From the NCBI GenBank assembly GCA_901457705.2, contig LR590083.2, forward strand, positions 2,542,597 through 2,606,596: a stretch of DNA of 64,000 nt. The letters are read 5' to 3'. Position 1 is the first letter of the stretch; every line of letters begins with the position of its first letter. Below, in pieces: positions 60,906-64,000 of the stretch. Under the pieces are notes generated by a model. That model worked only from the letters and a program-made list of their open reading frames with translations. It made no database searches and was not told where the DNA came from. The translations under genes were made by a program, and so were the position numbers. This stretch comes from Beijerinckiaceae bacterium RH AL1. GTDB lineage: Bacteria; Pseudomonadota; Alphaproteobacteria; Rhizobiales; Beijerinckiaceae.

Positions 60906-63295
60906 GCGCGCCTCCGCTCGGCCATCTCGCGCGCCGCCGCCTCCTTGACCACGTAGGTGTGGAAGACGACGGCGCCGTCCTCCGCGACCTCGCGGAACAG
61001 GCCCTGGATCTCGGCCTCGAAGCCGGGGAACAGGTTGGCGCCGCGCTCGAAGGTCTTGAGGTAGTCGAGCATCGGGCGGGCGCGCGGCCCGAGGCGCTCG
61101 CCGGGCACGATGGTCGCGATTCCCGGCGGGTAGACCACGAACAGCGTGGTGGCGACGCGATCGTCGACCTGCGAGATCGGCAGGTAGTCGACCTTGTTGC
61201 GCACCAAGAGCTGATCGGCCTCGTGCGGGCTCATCACGATCTCGGGCATATGTTGCGGCTTGAACTGCGCCTGCTGCAGCGCGCTGGTGCCGGCGGCGCG
61301 ATAGAAGGCGTGCATCTCGGCGCAGAGGTCGCGTAAGCGCAGGCCGCGGTAGCGGGCCGGCCGGCGCCGCACGAAGTCGATCAGCACCTCGTCGAGCGGC
61401 GCGTTGTCGTCGTGCAGCTTCTTGAAGGCGGCGAGCGCGCTCATCAGCGTACCGGCCTTCGACGATTCGACGCCGGGCGTCAGCAGGAAGAGCAGCGAGT
61501 TGAGGTCGTTCTTCTCCGGCACCACCTGATTCTCGCGCAGGTACTCGGCGACGACCGGCGCGGGGATGCCGAGATCGGTGTAGGCGCCGGTCGCGCGATC
61601 GAAGCCCGGCGTCAGCAGGGTGAGCTTGGCGGGATCGGTGATCGCGAAATCGGCGGCGAGGTGGTCGAAGCCGTGCCAGGCGCGGCCGGGCTGGAGCGCC
61701 CAGAAGCGCGAGTCGGCGGCAAGCTCGTCCGTCGAGACCGATTCCCATGGCACCTCGATCGTCGCGCCGGGCGTGGCGGGGTCGGCGACGCTCACCACGT
61801 CGGGCACGAAGGGCTCGAAGAACCAGCGCCGGTCGGGCACCTTCTCGCGCTCCTCGATCTCGCGGCGCATCGCGCGCACCTTCTTGCGCACCTCGATGCC
61901 GAGCCGCACCGTGTCGTCCCACAGCACGACGCCGGAGCGGCCCTTCATCATCTGCGCGCCGACGTCGAGCGAGGCGAACAGCGGATAGAACGGCGACGTC
62001 GAGGCGTAGCGCATGAAGCTCTCGTTGAAGCGGCGATGCTCGACGCGCCGCGCCTGGCCCTTGATGTGGCGGTCCTTGATGTGGATCTGCGAGGCCTGCG
62101 AGAAGCTCGCGAGCTGCTTGTGCGTCGACTGCGTGGCGATGATGCCGGGCGAGTCCGGCCCGAGATTCGAGAGCCCCATCGCGAAGCGCCCGGCGTAGAG
62201 CGGGTGGAACTTCATGAAGCTCGCCCACGCCTCGTCGAACAGGATGTAGTCGCAGAGGTGGCCGATCTTGGCGACCACCGCCTCGGCCGAGTAGATCGTG
62301 CCGTCGTAGGTGCACTGCTCGATCACCGCGACGCGGAACGGCCGCGGCCGCCGCCAGGCGTCGGGGTCGCTCACCAGCGGATTGGTGCGGATCTGCTCGC
62401 GGATCGCCTCCTCGTCCAGCGCGTCGGCGTAGATCGGGCCGATCAGCCCGTAGGCGTTGCGGTCGGTCGGCAGGTAGACCGGCACACCGCCGGCGATCAG
62501 CAGCGCGCCGTGATGCGCCGCCTTGTGGTTGTTGCGGTCGAACAGCACGAGGTCGCCCTCGGCGATCAGCGCGGCGAGCACCACCTTGTTCGACGTCGAG
62601 GTGCCGTTGAGGACAAAGTACGTCTTCTCCGCCCCGAAGATCTTCGCGGCCTCCTTCTGCGCGCGCAGCGCGGGGCCTTCGTGGGTCAGGAGATCGCCCA
62701 GCTCGAGCACGGAATTGTCGAGGTCGTCGCGGAACACCGCCTCGCCGAGATGCTCGACGAAGATGCGGCCGATCGGGCTGCGGTTGTAGAAGATGCCGCC
62801 GTTGTGGCCGGGGCAGGTCCAGAGCTGGTTGCCCTCCTCCGCGTAATCGACCAGCGCGCCGAAGAACGGCGTCTTCAGCGTCTCGGCATATTGCTTGAGG
62901 CGCGAGACGAGGTTGCGGGCGATGAACTCCGGCGTCTCCTCGGCGAGGAAGACGTAGCCGTCGATGTAGTCCATCACCTCGACGGGGATGTCGGCGAAGC
63001 GCTTGCGGCGCACCAGCACGACGATCGGCATGTCGAGGCCGCGCCGGCGCATCAGGTCGATCAGCGCCGCCGCCTTGCCCTCGAGACCCTTCTTGCCCCA
63101 GTCGACGACCATGCAGCCGATGGCGGCATCGGTCTGCACGGCGATCTCGGCATCCTCGACGCGCCGCGCCTTGACGACCTGGAACCCCATGCGCTCGACC
63201 GCGCCGACGATCTCGGTGAGGCGCTGCCCTTCGAGGTCGTCGGACTGGAAGCCCGGCGTGCAGACGAGGAACGTGAAGCGGCGGAAGAAATCCAT
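60902..63295 (-). CDS. Orn/Lys/Arg decarboxylase, large PLP-dependent type
   Basis: About 797 residues. An N-terminal receiver-like wing (residues about 1-130), then the fold-type I PLP domain with CPGHNGGIFYN, FVLNGTSTSNKVV, EQCTYDGTIY, FDEAWASF and the PLP Lys in ATQSTHKQLASFS (about residue 393), and a C-terminal domain. These enzymes decarboxylate ornithine, lysine or arginine, consuming protons. The exact substrate cannot be deduced. The ATG at 63295 is favoured by GGAG spacing over one two codons upstream. Heads a leftward set with GNAT and permease genes. Confidence 0.87.
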   Translation of the reverse strand: MDFFRRFTFLVCTPGFQSDDLEGQRLTEIVGAVERMGFQVVKARRVEDAEIAVQTDAAIGCMVVDWGKKGLEGKAAALIDLMRRRGLDMPIVVLVRRKRFADIPVEVMDYIDGYVFLAEETPEFIARNLVSRLKQYAETLKTPFFGALVDYAEEGNQLWTCPGHNGGIFYNRSPIGRIFVEHLGEAVFRDDLDNSVLELGDLLTHEGPALRAQKEAAKIFGAEKTYFVLNGTSTSNKVVLAALIAEGDLVLFDRNNHKAAHHGALLIAGGVPVYLPTDRNAYGLIGPIYADALDEEAIREQIRTNPLVSDPDAWRRPRPFRVAVIEQCTYDGTIYSAEAVVAKIGHLCDYILFDEAWASFMKFHPLYAGRFAMGLSNLGPDSPGIIATQSTHKQLASFSQASQIHIKDRHIKGQARRVEHRRFNESFMRYASTSPFYPLFASLDVGAQMMKGRSGVVLWDDTVRLGIEVRKKVRAMRREIEEREKVPDRRWFFEPFVPDVVSVADPATPGATIEVPWESVSTDELAADSRFWALQPGRAWHGFDHLAADFAITDPAKLTLLTPGFDRATGAYTDLGIPAPVVAEYLRENQVVPEKNDLNSLLFLLTPGVESSKAGTLMSALAAFKKLHDDNAPLDEVLIDFVRRRPARYRGLRLRDLCAEMHAFYRAAGTSALQQAQFKPQHMPEIVMSPHEADQLLVRNKVDYLPISQVDDRVATTLFVVYPPGIATIVPGERLGPRARPMLDYLKTFERGANLFPGFEAEIQGLFREVAEDGAVVFHTYVVKEAAAREMAERRRA

Positions 63296-63388
63296 GAGCA
63301 TCTCCGGTGACGCTCGTGCTTAGCGAACATCTCTGTGACAGAGCGATGAACGCTGCCCTCAAGCGCGTCGTGCAAGCCGAGGGGGTGT

Positions 63389-64000
63389 TTACTTCCGCCC
63401 GAACAGGAACTGCTGCGGGTTGGCCTCGACCGAGCGGATCAGCTTGGTCATCTCGCCGACCGCGGTGCGCCCGTCCGCGGCGAGGCCCGAGTACTCCTTC
63501 AGGCCGTCGCGCGAGAAGCGGGTGAGGTTGGCGAAGAGCTCTCGGGTGCGGGCATCCGTGTTGTCGGAGAGCCGCTTGAACGACTTCGCCGCGTCCGACA
63601 CCTCCTGGAACACGCCCTTCGAATCGGTCGTCGAGAGGAAGCCGTTGAGGTTCGTCAGCGTCGTGTCGACCTTGCCGGCGGCGGTGTTCAGCTTGGCGGC
63701 GGTGCCGGAAAAGTCGGCGATCATCTGATGCACCTGGGTCGGGTCGACGGCCTTGACGACGTTGTCGGTGTCGGTGGTCAGCGTCTCGAGCTTCACCGTG
63801 AGCGGCTTGATGGTGCGCCCGACATCGGCCATCGCGGCCATGAAGTCCTTCACCCCGGCCGAGTTGGCGGCGAGCGCGTCCGAGAACTTCTGGACGTTGC
63901 CGACCGAGGCGCGGATCGCCGGCTCGTTGTCCTGCAGGATGCGGTCGCCGCGATCGAGGATGTCGGAAGCGCGCGCGGCGATCTTCTGCGCCGTCTGGAT
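63389..64000 (-). CDS. MCE/MlaD-type lipid-transport protein, N-terminus beyond window
   Basis: About 204 residues up to the right edge. The visible part is a long amphipathic helical region with heptad character (AARASDILDRGDRILQ, LETLTTDTDNVVKAVDPTQV, VDTTLTNLNGFLSTTDS) and the ending SVEANPQQFLFGRK, typical of the C-terminus of alphaproteobacterial MCE proteins of the ABC-linked phospholipid-transport (Mla) system. The MCE domain itself is outside the window. Confidence 0.75.
   Translation of the reverse strand: MQTAQKIAARASDILDRGDRILQDNEPAIRASVGNVQKFSDALAANSAGVKDFMAAMADVGRTIKPLTVKLETLTTDTDNVVKAVDPTQVHQMIADFSGTAAKLNTAAGKVDTTLTNLNGFLSTTDSKGVFQEVSDAAKSFKRLSDNTDARTRELFANLTRFSRDGLKEYSGLAADGRTAVGEMTKLIRSVEANPQQFLFGRK

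Noticed and set aside
1-64000. CRISPR arrays, insertion sequences and prophage genes
   Set aside because: No repeat-spacer pattern, transposase, integrase or phage structural motif was seen in either strand.

Overview
The window is a GC-rich (about two thirds G+C by eye), densely coded chromosomal segment. Several features suggest an alphaproteobacterium of the Hyphomicrobiales (Rhizobiales) type: a CpdR-like single-domain response regulator, an alphaproteobacterial LexA box (GTTC-N7-GTTC), a candidate alpha-r8 (mmgR)-like small RNA, the order fabD-fabG-acpP-fabF-mltG-yicC-gmk, and rhizobial-style glnT/glxBCD homologues. No insertion sequence, phage gene, rRNA or CRISPR array was seen. One tRNA (Phe) is present.

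Layout. 0-5.5 kb: the end of a LuxR-type response regulator, then a leftward amide block (aliphatic amidase AmiE, an orphan UrtA-like binding protein, a degenerate inositol-monophosphatase-like protein, an amidase-signature enzyme). 5.6-8.7 kb: a NorD/CbbO plus NorQ/CbbQ pair with no visible client enzyme. 8.9-12.8 kb: an MHS transporter with an M20 deacylase and a carbamoyl-amino-acid-hydrolase-type enzyme. 13.4-21.5 kb: an OmpR/EnvZ-type two-component system followed by a complete RND efflux pump (pump, adaptor, outer-membrane channel). 21.6-36.2 kb: housekeeping and mixed genes, including a secreted dienelactone-hydrolase-like enzyme, crcB, a histidinol-phosphatase-like enzyme, the candidate sRNA, N-formylglutamate amidohydrolase, cpdR, a CPA2 antiporter, gabD, a quinone oxidoreductase, ornithine cyclodeaminase, a YpfJ-type metallopeptidase and an SOS-controlled SplB-like radical SAM protein. 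36.3-43.4 kb: fatty-acid synthesis, mltG, yicC and gmk. 43.5-44.7 kb: a lone methyltransferase, a low-GC stretch and tRNA-Phe.

44.7-58.8 kb is the most striking region. It carries what looks like the complete N-methylglutamate pathway for using monomethylamine as nitrogen and/or carbon source: gmaS, mgsC-mgsB-mgsA (leftward) and mgdA-mgdB-mgdC-mgdD (leftward, from a second promoter). Between the two halves lies a rightward six-gene operon with translational coupling at three of its junctions: three very small membrane proteins, an APC-type permease, and two further unknown proteins. I propose this as an uncharacterised multi-component amine transporter. A GlxA/AraC-type regulator diverges from mgdA over an 83-bp gap that holds two direct repeats 21 bp apart, a typical AraC-family operator arrangement.

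58.8-63.3 kb: a leftward amino-acid decarboxylase, GNAT acetyltransferase and APC permease set. The window ends inside an MCE/MlaD-type lipid-transport protein. All functions are inferred from motifs and context; no database search was possible.
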